The notes under the pieces: model-generated
What the model was told of the DNA's origin: nothing
Seen by the model: the letters and a program-made list of their open reading frames with translations, nothing else
Databases searched by the model: none
Assembly (NCBI GenBank): GCA_023401495.1
Contig: JAEXDU010000087.1
Coordinates: forward strand, 1-11,661
DNA: 11,661 nucleotides
Source of the DNA: Bacillota bacterium
GTDB lineage: Bacteria > Bacillota > Clostridia > Oscillospirales > Acutalibacteraceae
Reading direction: 5' to 3'
Shown here: piece by piece, positions 1 through 7,688 of the stretch
How positions within the stretch are numbered: the stretch's first letter is position 1
How the letters are laid out: each line of letters begins with the position of its first letter
Made by a program: the position numbers and the translations under genes

Positions 1-2318
1 ATGCCGATCTGCGCAGAAAACGCGCCCAGCAGCGCAGCCGCAGGCTTGCCCCAGCGCTTGGGGTCCTTGCGCAGGCGCTCGAAATATTCCTGGAATGTCA
101 GTCTCGCACTCAGAGGGTCTGCGCCGACCGCCGCGAGCTTCGACAGGCTTTCCACCACCGCCCAGGCCGCGCCGTGGAACGGACTGAAACGCGAAATACC
201 GGGAATAAAGCCGTAGCTCATCGCGGTCGCATCGTCGGTTTCTCCGCTGAGAACCGGGAGCTTTGCCACCATCGCCTCTTCGGGCGTACGCTGGTATTTT
301 CCCGCAAAGGGCATCAGCACGGTTGCCGCGCCGATGCTGGCGTCGAACCGCTCCGCAAGGCCCTGCTGTGAGCAGACCTCAAGGCGCGACAAATTCTGTT
401 CGAACGCCTTTGCAAGCGGCTGACCCGCCAGCTCTGCGGGAACCAGCTCGCGGTAATTCTGAGAAAGATCGGGCGCCGGAATCGTCGCCTTCGCGGAAAG
501 CGTCACGCCGTTCGTATCGAGGAACGCGCGGCTCAGGTCGACGATCGTATCGCCGCGCCACTCCATACGCAGGCGCGGCTGCTCGGTGACCTCGGCCACC
601 ACCACCGCCTGCAGGTTTTCTTCCTCCGCCAGCGCACAGAAACGCTCCACATCTTCAGGGGCAAGCACCACGGCCATACGCTCCTGCGATTCAGAGATCG
701 CAAGCTCGGTGCCGTCAAGGCCCTCATATTTTTTCGGCACGGCATCCAGCTGAATCTGCAAACCGGCAGCCAGCTCGCCGATGGCGACGCACACGCCGCC
801 CGCGCCGAAATCGTTGCAGCGCTTGATCAGCTTCGCCGCTTCGGGGCTGCGGAACAGACGCTGAATTTTGCGCTCGGTGGGCGCGTTGCCCTTTTGCACC
901 TCGGCCCCCGCCTCCTTGACGGATTCCAGCGTGTGGGCCTTCGAGGAGCCGGTTGCGCCGCCGCAGCCGTCGCGGCCGGTGCTGCCGCCCAGCAGAACGA
1001 TCCGGTCGCCCGTAGCGGGAACGCCGCGCACGACATTCTCTTTCGGGGAAGCGCCGATCACGGCGCCGATCTCCATTCGCTTGGCCACATAGCCGGGGTC
1101 GTACAGCTCGGTCACCTGGCCGGTGGCCAGCCCCACCTGATTGCCGTAGGAGCTGTAGCCCTGCGCCGCGCCCACCGTGATTTTGCGGGTGGGCAGTTTG
1201 CCCGGCAGAGTGTTGGGATTGCGCGGATCGCCCGAGCCGGTGACGCGCATGGCCTGATACACATACGCGCGGCCGGAAAGCGGATCGCGGATCGCGCCGC
1301 CAAGGCACGTGGCCGCGCCGCCGAACGGCTCGATCTCCGTCGGGTGGTTATGTGTTTCGTTTTTAAACTGTACCAGCCAGGTCTCTGTCTTTCCGTCGAT
1401 CTCGACGGGAACCTCGATGGAGCAGGCGTTGATTTCCTCGCTGACATCCAAATCCGGCAGGCGGCCGCGCCGGCGCAGCAGCTTCATGCCCATCACCGCG
1501 ATGTCCATCAGGCAGATCGGCTTCGTCGTGCCCGCAACCTCTACACGCGCATCGTAATAATCCTTCAGCGCTTTGTCGACCGCCGGGGCGCCCGGCTCTA
1601 CCTGAATATTTTCAAGGCGGGTGGCAAAGGTCGTATGGCGGCAGTGATCCGACCAATACGTATCAATCACGCGCAGCTCGGTAATGGAAGGGTCACGATG
1701 CTCCGTTTCGCGGAAGTAATCGCGGCAGAAGAACAAATCCTCAAGGCTCATCGCAAAGCCCATGGAATCGTAATAGTCCGAAAGCTTCTCGTCGTCCCAC
1801 GAAATCAGGCCCTCCACCCGGCTGACCGCCGCAGGCTCCTGTACCCGCAGCTCCAGCGACTTAGGCTTGTCCAGAGAGGCTTCGCGGGATTCCACAGGGT
1901 TAATCAGGTAGCGCTTGATTTCGGCAAGCTCGCTGTCGCTCACACTCCCCAGCAGAACGATCATCTTGGCCGACGCTACCTGTGGGCGCTCTCCTGCGGT
2001 CAGCAGCTGCACGCATTGGGCTGCGGAATCCGCACGCTGGTCGTACTGGCCGGGCAGATATTCGGTTGCAAATACCCGCGCGCCCTCGGGCACCGGGTAT
2101 TCCTCATCGTAAACATTGTCCGCGTTTGGCTCCGAAAAAATCGTGCCCCGCGCCGCCTCAAATTCCTCCGGCGAAAGGCCGGAAATATCGTACCGGTTCA
2201 CAATGCGAACCTCGGTAAGGCCGGTAATCCCCAAATTCTGCTGCAAATCCTCTTTCAGATGCTGCGCTTCCACATGAAAGCCAGGCTTTTTCTCCACATA
2301 CACCCTGATGACCGCCAT
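1..2318 (-). CDS. purL: Phosphoribosylformylglycinamidine synthase, single-chain PurL (N-terminal part, cut by window edge)
   Basis: This enzyme makes FGAM from FGAR, glutamine and ATP, the fourth step of purine synthesis, in the cytoplasm. The minus strand is open from the ATG at 2318-2316 to position 1, giving 772 codons. The protein begins MAVIRVYVEKKPGF, the PurS-like N-terminal domain of the fused form. The linker signature TYWSDHCRHTTF lies at about residues 220-231. The FGAR/ATP-binding signature around NETHNHPTEIEPFGG is at about 320-334, and the glycine-rich GGSTGRDGCGG at about 444-454. Single-chain clostridial PurL is usually near 1,240 residues, so the second synthase half and the C-terminal glutaminase domain should lie beyond the left edge. 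The start is supported by a GGGGG ribosome site at 2324-2328, 5 nt from the ATG. No other purine gene is visible beside it. Identification rests on motifs read by eye and is firm. Confidence 0.96.
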   Translation of the reverse strand, partial: MAVIRVYVEKKPGFHVEAQHLKEDLQQNLGITGLTEVRIVNRYDISGLSPEEFEAARGTIFSEPNADNVYDEEYPVPEGARVFATEYLPGQYDQRADSAAQCVQLLTAGERPQVASAKMIVLLGSVSDSELAEIKRYLINPVESREASLDKPKSLELRVQEPAAVSRVEGLISWDDEKLSDYYDSMGFAMSLEDLFFCRDYFRETEHRDPSITELRVIDTYWSDHCRHTTFATRLENIQVEPGAPAVDKALKDYYDARVEVAGTTKPICLMDIAVMGMKLLRRRGRLPDLDVSEEINACSIEVPVEIDGKTETWLVQFKNETHNHPTEIEPFGGAATCLGGAIRDPLSGRAYVYQAMRVTGSGDPRNPNTLPGKLPTRKITVGAAQGYSSYGNQVGLATGQVTELYDPGYVAKRMEIGAVIGASPKENVVRGVPATGDRIVLLGGSTGRDGCGGATGSSKAHTLESVKEAGAEVQKGNAPTERKIQRLFRSPEAAKLIKRCNDFGAGGVCVAIGELAAGLQIQLDAVPKKYEGLDGTELAISESQERMAVVLAPEDVERFCALAEEENLQAVVVAEVTEQPRLRMEWRGDTIVDLSRAFLDTNGVTLSAKATIPAPDLSQNYRELVPAELAGQPLAKAFEQNLSRLEVCSQQGLAERFDASIGAATVLMPFAGKYQRTPEEAMVAKLPVLSGETDDATAMSYGFIPGISRFSPFHGAAWAVVESLSKLAAVGADPLSARLTFQEYFERLRKDPKRWGKPAAALLGAFSAQIG

Positions 2319-2333
2319 TGAATCCCCCGTTCC

Positions 2334-2349
2334 GGCCGCCAAAGCGGCC
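2334..2349 (-). promoter_or_regulatory. Short GC hairpin in the purL leader
   Basis: GGCCGC and GCGGCC form a perfect 6-bp stem with a 4-nt loop. It sits in the short leader of purL, ending 5 nt before the GGGGG ribosome site. It has no U-tract, so it is not a terminator. It could influence ribosome access or mRNA stability; nothing in the sequence decides this. Confidence 0.4.
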
Positions 2350-2366
2350 TTTCCTATTTCTGTTCT

Positions 2367-2375
2367 ATTCTAACA
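2367..2375 (-). promoter_or_regulatory. Probable extended -10 promoter of purL
   Basis: Read on the minus strand this is TGTTAGAAT, a TG-n-TATAAT extended -10 with one mismatch in the hexamer, about 49 nt before the purL start. No good -35 box is seen 16-18 nt upstream, which an extended -10 can tolerate. Just upstream on the same strand is CGAACTAT (2376-2383), which resembles the core of the Bacillus PurR box (CGAACWWT). Only one copy is seen, whereas PurR operators normally have two, so PurR control is only a guess. Confidence 0.45.
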
Positions 2376-2563
2376 TAGTTCGTCACCGGATAAAATAGAA
2401 AAATCCCCTAAAAAACGCGGCGGCGGCGAATCGCTTTCCGCATAATATGCCCCTTTCCGCCGGCACAAACCGGGCAAATTTCGCAGATGGCATCAAATCG
2501 AATGGCTGCATCCATTTTCTGAGAAAATTATGAAAGAAAATTCAATACCAGCCTGCCTATTTC
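2376..2563. other. Divergent intergenic region between purL and the BTAD regulator
   Basis: About 190 bases hold no convincing gene. An in-frame ATG at 2530 would extend the downstream regulator, but it lies upstream of that gene's promoter, has no ribosome site and encodes no recognisable domain. No further repeats or RNA signatures were seen. Confidence 0.5.
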
Positions 2564-2592
2564 TTGCCAATTGTCATTCTGCATGTTATACT
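2564..2592 (+). promoter_or_regulatory. Sigma70-type promoter of the BTAD regulator
   Basis: TTGCCA (2564-2569) and TATACT (2587-2592) are separated by exactly 17 nt, and TG at 2584-2585 adds an extended -10. This is one of the best-formed promoters in the window. It predicts a transcript start near 2599, which rules out translation from the upstream ATG at 2530 and supports the GTG start at 2647. Confidence 0.75.
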
Positions 2593-2627
2593 GATAGACA
2601 AGCTAAATCAAGCTCCTTACCGCATTT

Positions 2628-2635
2628 GGAGGAGG
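2628..2635 (+). promoter_or_regulatory. Ribosome binding site that decides the GTG start of the BTAD regulator
   Basis: GGAGGAGG is a very strong Shine-Dalgarno match. No ATG follows within range; the first in-frame start codon is GTG at 2647, 11 nt away, slightly beyond the usual 5-9 nt. Confidence 0.65.
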
Positions 2636-2646
2636 TTACAGACTCT

Positions 2647-3867
2647 GTGGCACAAACAAAACCCGAAAGCGAAACGATATGGATACATACGTTGGGTAAA
2701 TTCAGTATACAGCGCGGGGAACATGTTCTGACGCAATCGAGCGGAAAGCCGAAGCAGGTATGGCTTTTGATCGAGTATTTGATCGCCAACCGCAATGCCG
2801 GCCCCAGAATTGAACAGCTGATTCAGGCTCTGTGGGCGGATTCCCGCTCAAGCGCGGACCCGATGAATGCCCTGAAGAACCTGGTCTACCGCGCCAGAGA
2901 CCTGCTCAAAAAAGAGCTGCATGACAACGAAACTGAATTTATTATCTATTCGCAGGGTTCATATCTGTGGAATCCCGAACTGCACTGCGTGGTGGATGAG
3001 GAAGAGCTTCGACGCCTTTCTGCTTTGGCCGGACTGCCCGGGCAGAAAGCGACGCGGCAAATTGCCCTGTACCAGCAAGCGATTTCACAGTACCGGGGGG
3101 ATTTTCTGCCGAATTCCAGCTATTCCTCGTGGGTGATTGCCCGCCGGAAAGAGCTGACCGGCCTTTACCTGCAAAGTGTGCGCAACCTTTGTCTGCTGCT
3201 CGAAGAAGCACAGGAGTACGCGGAGATGATCGCCCTGTGCGAATCTGCAACCGCTCTGGTCCCCTTTGAAGAATCCCTGCACAAATATCTGACCGGCGCG
3301 TATTTGCGCACCGGCCAGAACAGCAAGGCCCTGGCGCATTATCAATATGTTACCGAACTGTTTTACCGAGAGCTTGGTGTAAACATTTCGAAGAATCTTC
3401 GCGACTTATACCGCCAGATTACAAAGACGGTTCACAAGGCCGAGCTGGATCTCTCTGTCATTAAAGAGAGCCTGCGCGAAGAACCCGACAATGCCGGAGC
3501 TTATTACTGTGATTACGAAATCTTCAAAAATCTGTATCGAATTCAGGCCCGGGGCCTGAAGCGAACGGGTCAATCCATCATCGTGGCGCTGATGACACTG
3601 ATGGATGACAATGGAATGATTGTAAACGGCTCGGAAGCGGTGTCTGCCGTAAACCTGTTTCGAGAAGTGATTGTGCACAACCTGCGCAAGGGCGACGCCG
3701 TAGCCGCATACAGTTCATCTCAGTTTATCCTGATGCTGCCCCTGACGAATCTGGAAAACGCGGAGGGAGTCATGCAGCGCATCACGCGTAAATTTGAAGC
3801 CTCCTATAAAAAGAACGACCTGAAAATCATTTTTACGCTGCGGCCGATAGAACCGCTTGAAAAATAA
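2647..3867 (+). CDS. BTAD/SARP-like transcriptional regulator with degenerate GGDEF-like C-terminal domain
   Basis: A predicted cytoplasmic DNA-binding regulator of 406 residues. Residues about 10-110 form an OmpR/SARP-type winged helix (starting IWIHTLGKFSIQRG, with PRIEQLIQALW and ALKNLVYRARDLL). Residues about 112-262 resemble the bacterial transcriptional activator domain, a TPR-like helical bundle (DFLPNSSYSSWV, ALVPFEESLHKYLTGAYL, ALAHYQYVTELFYRELG). Residues about 285-400 look like a GGDEF fold, but where active cyclases have GGDEF this one reads AAYSSSQFILMLP (353-365). It should therefore not make cyclic di-GMP and may act as a sensor or dimer module. The GTG start at 2647 is chosen because the promoter at 2564-2592 lies after the only upstream ATG, and GGAGGAGG at 2628-2635 precedes it, although the 11-nt spacing is long. 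It probably forms an operon with the small gene that follows. Its ligand and targets are unknown. Confidence 0.85.
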   Translation: MAQTKPESETIWIHTLGKFSIQRGEHVLTQSSGKPKQVWLLIEYLIANRNAGPRIEQLIQALWADSRSSADPMNALKNLVYRARDLLKKELHDNETEFIIYSQGSYLWNPELHCVVDEEELRRLSALAGLPGQKATRQIALYQQAISQYRGDFLPNSSYSSWVIARRKELTGLYLQSVRNLCLLLEEAQEYAEMIALCESATALVPFEESLHKYLTGAYLRTGQNSKALAHYQYVTELFYRELGVNISKNLRDLYRQITKTVHKAELDLSVIKESLREEPDNAGAYYCDYEIFKNLYRIQARGLKRTGQSIIVALMTLMDDNGMIVNGSEAVSAVNLFREVIVHNLRKGDAVAAYSSSQFILMLPLTNLENAEGVMQRITRKFEASYKKNDLKIIFTLRPIEPLEK

Positions 3868-3950
3868 TCTTTTTCCGTATGATCGCGCTGCGCTATTCAC
3901 AGCGGCGCGCTGCCGGGTTCTCTTTTGGCCGGGAAGGGAAAAACATTCCA

Positions 3951-4499
3951 ATGAATCGATTGCAGGAACTGGTTTCTGCACCAAACGGAATCAACTGTTA
4001 CGAGGTAAATCTCATTCGCATTGCTTCTTACCGCAATCGCGAAATGCAGGGAGCTTTTTACAGCCCATACTGCAAAAGAAGCGCTCCATTTTCGAGTGAA
4101 TTGGAGCTTTTAAAGCTGCTGAACCGATGGATGGACTCCAAAGAAATTCCACAGTCCACCACGCGGCTTCGCAGATTTGCCAAAAAGACAAACAACAAAC
4201 GGGCAAGGGAGGGATTCCCCATGAAATACCCCTCGCAAAAGCCCCGCGAGGTTTTGACGACCTCCGAGGAATGGGACTTGCAGGAGCAGCCGGAAGGCGG
4301 CGCAACCTTCATTGTGCAAGTTACTATGCGGCAGAATTCCACCTGGCAGGGCATCCTCCAGCGGACGGACACCAATCAGGTCCGTCCCTTTCAAAGCACG
4401 CTCGAACTGCTGTTGCTGATGACCAGCGCGCTGGAGGGATCTTTATCCTCATCCTGGGATGATGAGCCATCCGCCGACTGCGGCGCATCCCTTCACTGA
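3951..4499 (+). CDS. Unknown protein with two copies of an N-QG-PF-S-LELL motif
   Basis: A 182-residue protein with no catalytic motif, signal peptide or membrane segment that I recognise. It holds an internal duplication. Residues about 17-63 and 117-163 align without gaps at an offset of exactly 100, sharing N29/N129, Q33-G34/Q133-G134, P46-F47/P146-F147, S49/S149 and LELL at 51-54/151-154. Each copy reads as a beta-strand pair, a turn and a helix. The linker between them (about 64-116) is rich in Lys, Arg and polar residues. The ATG at 3951 is preferred because GGGAAGGGA (3931-3939) lies upstream; an earlier in-frame ATG at 3879 has no ribosome site. It begins 83 nt after the BTAD regulator and ends at a strong terminator, so the two are probably co-transcribed. 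From memory, single-copy versions of this motif occur as small clostridial proteins of unknown role; a database search would be needed to confirm. No function is assigned. Confidence 0.75.
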   Translation: MNRLQELVSAPNGINCYEVNLIRIASYRNREMQGAFYSPYCKRSAPFSSELELLKLLNRWMDSKEIPQSTTRLRRFAKKTNNKRAREGFPMKYPSQKPREVLTTSEEWDLQEQPEGGATFIVQVTMRQNSTWQGILQRTDTNQVRPFQSTLELLLLMTSALEGSLSSSWDDEPSADCGASLH

Positions 4500-4525
4500 A
4501 TTCAAATGGATGATTCCTACATGTA

Positions 4526-4569
4526 AAGATCAATGTCCCCCTGTCTTTTGGCGGGGGGACATTGATTTT
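4526..4569 (+). terminator. Strong intrinsic terminator after the BTAD operon
   Basis: ATCAATGTCCCCC (4529-4541) pairs perfectly with GGGGGACATTGAT (4554-4566), a 13-bp stem with a 12-nt loop. Flanking AAAG and TTTTC extend it slightly. It follows the stop at 4499 and lies between convergent units, so it may act on both strands. Confidence 0.8.
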
Positions 4570-4620
4570 CACGCAGTGTTTTCCGTAGCATTTCTCTGCC
4601 TTTCATCACTTACAGAATGC

Positions 4621-4665
4621 AAGCGTCCGGCTTTGGGATTTCCCGCAGCCGGACGCTTTTTATTT
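4621..4665. terminator. Second terminator-like hairpin between convergent genes
   Basis: AAGCGTCCGGCT (4621-4632) pairs perfectly with AGCCGGACGCTT (4647-4658), a 12-bp stem with a 14-nt loop. The T-run (TTTTTATTTT) is on the plus-strand side, while on the minus strand the stem is followed only by GCATTC. It begins right beyond the stop codon of the minus-strand lipoprotein gene, so by position it should end that gene, yet by its tract it works best on the plus strand. A bidirectional role is likely. Confidence 0.7.
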
Positions 4666-6888
4666 TCAGGAGGCAGCAGAGGATCCGCTCTGCTGTGCTC
4701 TTCCGTTCGGGCCGCCGCCTGCGTCGGCGGGAGCGCCGCTGCCCAGATCGGGCGGTGTATCGCCATTACCGGAGCCGCTGGCATTCTCGTTCCGGTTGGG
4801 GCGGCCGCCCCCGCCCATTCCTCCCATTCCACCGAGAGTCGTCTCTTCCCCGGTGCTGGAGATCACGGTGCGCGCACTCGAAAGCGTCACCTTTGTCAGC
4901 TGTGTGCCGCCGGAATAGGTACCGGAAGCGGCATAGCCGTCGTCATTCATACCGCTGTTCTCGCCGCCGGTAGAAACCGTGTAGCTGCTGCCCTGTTTCA
5001 GGCCCGGAGCGCTGACGACGATCGTCTGGAACTGTTTGGTGGGTGCGAACGTGAGAATGGAGCTGCCCGCAGCATCCGCAATGTTTACCGCGGTACCGGC
5101 GGCCTGCGTTTCGGTAAAGACCACCGTCAGCGAATTCTGCTGCGAATCCTCATCGGGAGCCTGCGCCATGCCGGAGCTGCCCGCCGCCACAAGGATTCCA
5201 CCGGAAATTTGATAGGTGCCGTTAAAGTCCAGCGCGCCGTCGCCGGAATTGATCGGCCCGTTCACCAGAACCGTGCCGCCCTCCTGTACAACGTTCCCAT
5301 TCGAATCGACTCCATCGCCGGACACATCGACCACGACCGTTCCGCCCGTAAAGCGGATCTCATTGTTGGCGTTTGCCTGGAAGCTGTCGCGGGAATCCGT
5401 GTCATCGTCACTGCCGCCCGCGGCATTGATGCCGTCATCACTTGCGGTTACATGTATGGTTCCTCCGCTGATGGTGACGCTGGCGCCCTCGAGGCCCTCG
5501 TAGCTCTTTTGAATCTCGATGGTTCCGTCCTGAATGACGAGCGCGTCGTCGGCGTGCATGCCGTCATCCCCGGTGGAAATGTTCAGATTGCCGCCGGCTA
5601 CGATCACCGTGCCGTTGGAATGCACCGCGTCGTCCGCCGAATCGATTTGGAAGGTGCCGCCGCTGAGGTATACCTCACTGCCGCCCTTCAAAGCCTTGGT
5701 GCTGGTGCTGTCCTCTTCCGTGCTCTCCGCTGTGCCGGAAGAACCGCTCTGATCCGGCTGTGCAGCCTGGCTTCCTGCTGTGCCCGAGCTGACCGAAGCG
5801 GCAACATTTTTCGTCGCGGTACCGGCACTCGACTCCGCCGGCGGAGTCACGTTCGGGCGTTCAGCCTGTGTACCCGAAGCCGCTCCGGAAGCAGTACCGG
5901 AAGAAGTCGAGTTTCTGTCGCCGCCGGGCTGGAAGCCGCCGTTCCCACCGGGACGACCGCCGCCAAAACCGCCGCCCTGCCCGCCGAACTGCTCCTGATG
6001 GGCAGCCGCATTCGCGCTGCCGCCGCCGGCAGTAATGTCAAACGTTCCGCCGGTCACCTGCAGAATCGTTTCTGCCTGGAAGGCATCCTGGCCGCTGGTA
6101 ATTTGGAAGGTGCCGCCTTCAATGGCGACCCAGCCCTTGGTGGTGTCTTCGTCGTTGTTTGAACGAACCGCGTCGCCCTTTGCGTCGACGGTAATGGCGC
6201 CGTCCTTTACGGCCACGGCGTCGCGGCCTCTGATTCCGTCATTCACGGCGGTCACGCTGATCGTACCGCTGACGATCTTCAAAGTATCCTTGCTGCCGAT
6301 CCCATTTTTATAGTTGCCCATCACCGTCAGAGAACCGGTGCCGTTGATGGTCAGATCATCCTTGCTGAAAATGGCCGCGTCCGGCTCGTCGTCATCCGCG
6401 CTTTCATATTTGTATTCTGTCGCGTCGGTCACAGTGTTTTTGCTGCCCTCGGCAAGAACAATCACGGTTTTACCGGCCTGACTGGAATAAATCGGCGCGC
6501 TCGTGGAGTTGGAAAGCGTTACGCCGTTCAGTACCAGGCGAACCAAATCCTCTTTCCCCGCATTGACCGCGATCTGCCCGTCCGTCAGTGTACCGCTGAA
6601 CACATAGGTTCCTGCGGCAGAAATCGTAACGATGCCGTCCTTCACAGCAGCGCCGCTGCCGGTAACTGTGGCGGTATTCCCGCTGAGTGTGATGGAGGTG
6701 GAACCAGATTCACTCCAGGCGGCATCCAGATCTTCTTCCGTGTATTCCACCGTCAGCGGTTTTTCTGTGGAAACTTCACCGACGGCGCTGCTGCTCGTGT
6801 CTTGCGTCTGGGCACACCCGGCTGCCGTATAAAGAAGCAGCATGGCGGACAAAAGGCCCGCCAAAACCGCTTTCCCTTTTAATTTCAT
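4666..6888 (-). CDS. Cthe_2159-like surface lipoprotein with beta-helix repeats (carbohydrate-binding domain)
   Basis: A predicted secreted, membrane-anchored protein of 740 residues. The N-terminus is a lipoprotein signal: basic MKLKGK, a hydrophobic core, then TAAGC with the lipidated cysteine at 25. Residues about 45-290 and 400-575 contain short strands with repeated gly-gly-thr and Asp-rich turns (SGTISVTAVNDGIRG, GGTFQIDSADDAVHSNG, STGDDGMHADD, TASDDGINAAGG), the pattern of the Cthe_2159 family. The founding member is a right-handed beta-helix from Clostridium thermocellum reported to bind cellulose-like and pectic polysaccharides; the Asp-rich turns fit calcium sites. A low-complexity linker (about 291-398, Gly/Ser/Thr/Pro/Gln) splits the repeats. 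The tail (about 685-740) is Gly/Pro/Ser-rich and disordered. GGAGGA at 6895-6900, 6 nt from the ATG, supports the start. It is last in the VTC-DUF4956 unit, 113 nt after its neighbour. The family call is fairly firm; the ligand in this organism is unknown. Confidence 0.85.
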   Translation of the reverse strand: MKLKGKAVLAGLLSAMLLLYTAAGCAQTQDTSSSAVGEVSTEKPLTVEYTEEDLDAAWSESGSTSITLSGNTATVTGSGAAVKDGIVTISAAGTYVFSGTLTDGQIAVNAGKEDLVRLVLNGVTLSNSTSAPIYSSQAGKTVIVLAEGSKNTVTDATEYKYESADDDEPDAAIFSKDDLTINGTGSLTVMGNYKNGIGSKDTLKIVSGTISVTAVNDGIRGRDAVAVKDGAITVDAKGDAVRSNNDEDTTKGWVAIEGGTFQITSGQDAFQAETILQVTGGTFDITAGGGSANAAAHQEQFGGQGGGFGGGRPGGNGGFQPGGDRNSTSSGTASGAASGTQAERPNVTPPAESSAGTATKNVAASVSSGTAGSQAAQPDQSGSSGTAESTEEDSTSTKALKGGSEVYLSGGTFQIDSADDAVHSNGTVIVAGGNLNISTGDDGMHADDALVIQDGTIEIQKSYEGLEGASVTISGGTIHVTASDDGINAAGGSDDDTDSRDSFQANANNEIRFTGGTVVVDVSGDGVDSNGNVVQEGGTVLVNGPINSGDGALDFNGTYQISGGILVAAGSSGMAQAPDEDSQQNSLTVVFTETQAAGTAVNIADAAGSSILTFAPTKQFQTIVVSAPGLKQGSSYTVSTGGENSGMNDDGYAASGTYSGGTQLTKVTLSSARTVISSTGEETTLGGMGGMGGGGRPNRNENASGSGNGDTPPDLGSGAPADAGGGPNGRAQQSGSSAAS

Positions 6889-6941
6889 TGTAATTCCTCC
6901 ATGACTGATCTTTCTATTTGATGGTATAAAACAGGCTGTTG

Positions 6942-6971
6942 CATTTCTCCCGCCATAGGAGGGAAGAAATG
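6942..6971 (-). promoter_or_regulatory. Intercistronic hairpin between the DUF4956 gene and the lipoprotein gene
   Basis: On the minus strand CATTTCT-T-CCC pairs with GGGAGAAATG, a 10-bp stem with a single bulge, in the 113-nt gap before the lipoprotein gene. No U-tract follows, so it is not a typical terminator. It may be a processing or stability element that lets the lipoprotein be expressed at a different level. No convincing internal promoter was found in the gap. Confidence 0.4.
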
Positions 6972-7001
6972 TTGTGTTTTACCTTTTATCCAAGAGTCGT
7001 A

Positions 7002-7688
7002 TTACAGCTCTTCGCGAAGATTGGACACCTGCCCGCAGGAAATGCTCAGATTCCCGTTACGGCAGCGAAGCGCGTCGATAAATTCTTTTTCCACCACCGG
7101 AGAATCTAGCGTCACATGATACCGCAGCTCATACAGGCTGCCCATATTCGCGGTTTTCACCTGCACCAGCTCCGCGCCCTTGGTGTATTTTTCGAACAGA
7201 TCGTCAAAAATGCCGTCGTAGTCACGGTCTTCCGGCAGGGTGATTTTCAGTTCCTTGCGGATTTTGCGCGGCTCTGCGAATTGGGTCGTGTACAGGATCA
7301 TCGTCATCACACCCACCAGCACCAGAAAGAGCAGCGCGAAAGACAAATAACCCATACCGGTGGCAAGACCGATGGCCATTGCAAAAAAGATGCTGCCGAT
7401 TTCTCTGGCGCTGCCCGGTACCGAACGGAACCGTACCAGATTGAATGCGCCCATGACGGCGATTCCGGTGCCCAAATTCCCATTAACGAGCATGATGATC
7501 GTCTGAACGATCACCGGCATCAGGGCCAGAGTGACGACAAAGCTTTTGCTGTAGGTATTGCGGAACATGTAGCACAGCGCCACACCGATGCCAAGCGCCA
7601 TGGAAGCCAGCGTGCAGAGAATCAGCTCATTCATTCCCACCGCAGCGGCGGCGGTTGTTGTGGCTGTTGATAAGATACTGTCAAGCAC
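7002..7688 (-). CDS. DUF4956 family membrane protein
   Basis: A predicted inner-membrane protein of 228 residues. Four hydrophobic segments can be seen at about residues 20-42, 49-68, 72-86 with 98-113, and 115-133. They are followed by a soluble, probably cytoplasmic domain (about 138-228). The segment FNLVRFRSVPGSAREIGSIF (82-101) is the conserved hallmark of DUF4956 as I know it. No enzymatic function is established for the family; it is often found next to VTC-type polymerase genes, and it may be the membrane partner or polymer channel for that enzyme (inference). The start is the GTG at 7688-7686, not an ATG further upstream, because GGGAGGGA at 7695-7702 lies 6 nt before it. The GTG sits inside the last codons of the polymerase gene, giving an 8-nt overlap and probable translational coupling. 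Confidence 0.85.
   Translation of the reverse strand: MLDSILSTATTTAAAAVGMNELILCTLASMALGIGVALCYMFRNTYSKSFVVTLALMPVIVQTIIMLVNGNLGTGIAVMGAFNLVRFRSVPGSAREIGSIFFAMAIGLATGMGYLSFALLFLVLVGVMTMILYTTQFAEPRKIRKELKITLPEDRDYDGIFDDLFEKYTKGAELVQVKTANMGSLYELRYHVTLDSPVVEKEFIDALRCRNGNLSISCGQVSNLREEL

Noticed and set aside
894..2321. Long plus-strand open frame of 475 codons antisense to purL
   Set aside because: It lies opposite a clearly identified purL with conserved motifs; the translation has no recognisable domain and results from the GC-rich codon pattern of the opposite strand.
2530..2646. N-terminal extension of the BTAD regulator from the ATG at 2530
   Set aside because: The promoter at 2564-2592 lies inside this extension, there is no ribosome site before 2530, and the domain begins after the GTG at 2647.
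4459..6162. Plus-strand open frame of 567 codons antisense to the lipoprotein gene
   Set aside because: It crosses two terminator hairpins and mirrors the repetitive lipoprotein gene; there is no ribosome site or known domain.
6994..7004. Minus-strand TAATACGACTC, identical to the first 11 bases of the T7 phage promoter
   Set aside because: The match ends there (TTGGATA follows instead of ACTATAG) and it overlaps the DUF4956 stop codon; no phage or vector sequence is nearby, so it is coincidence.
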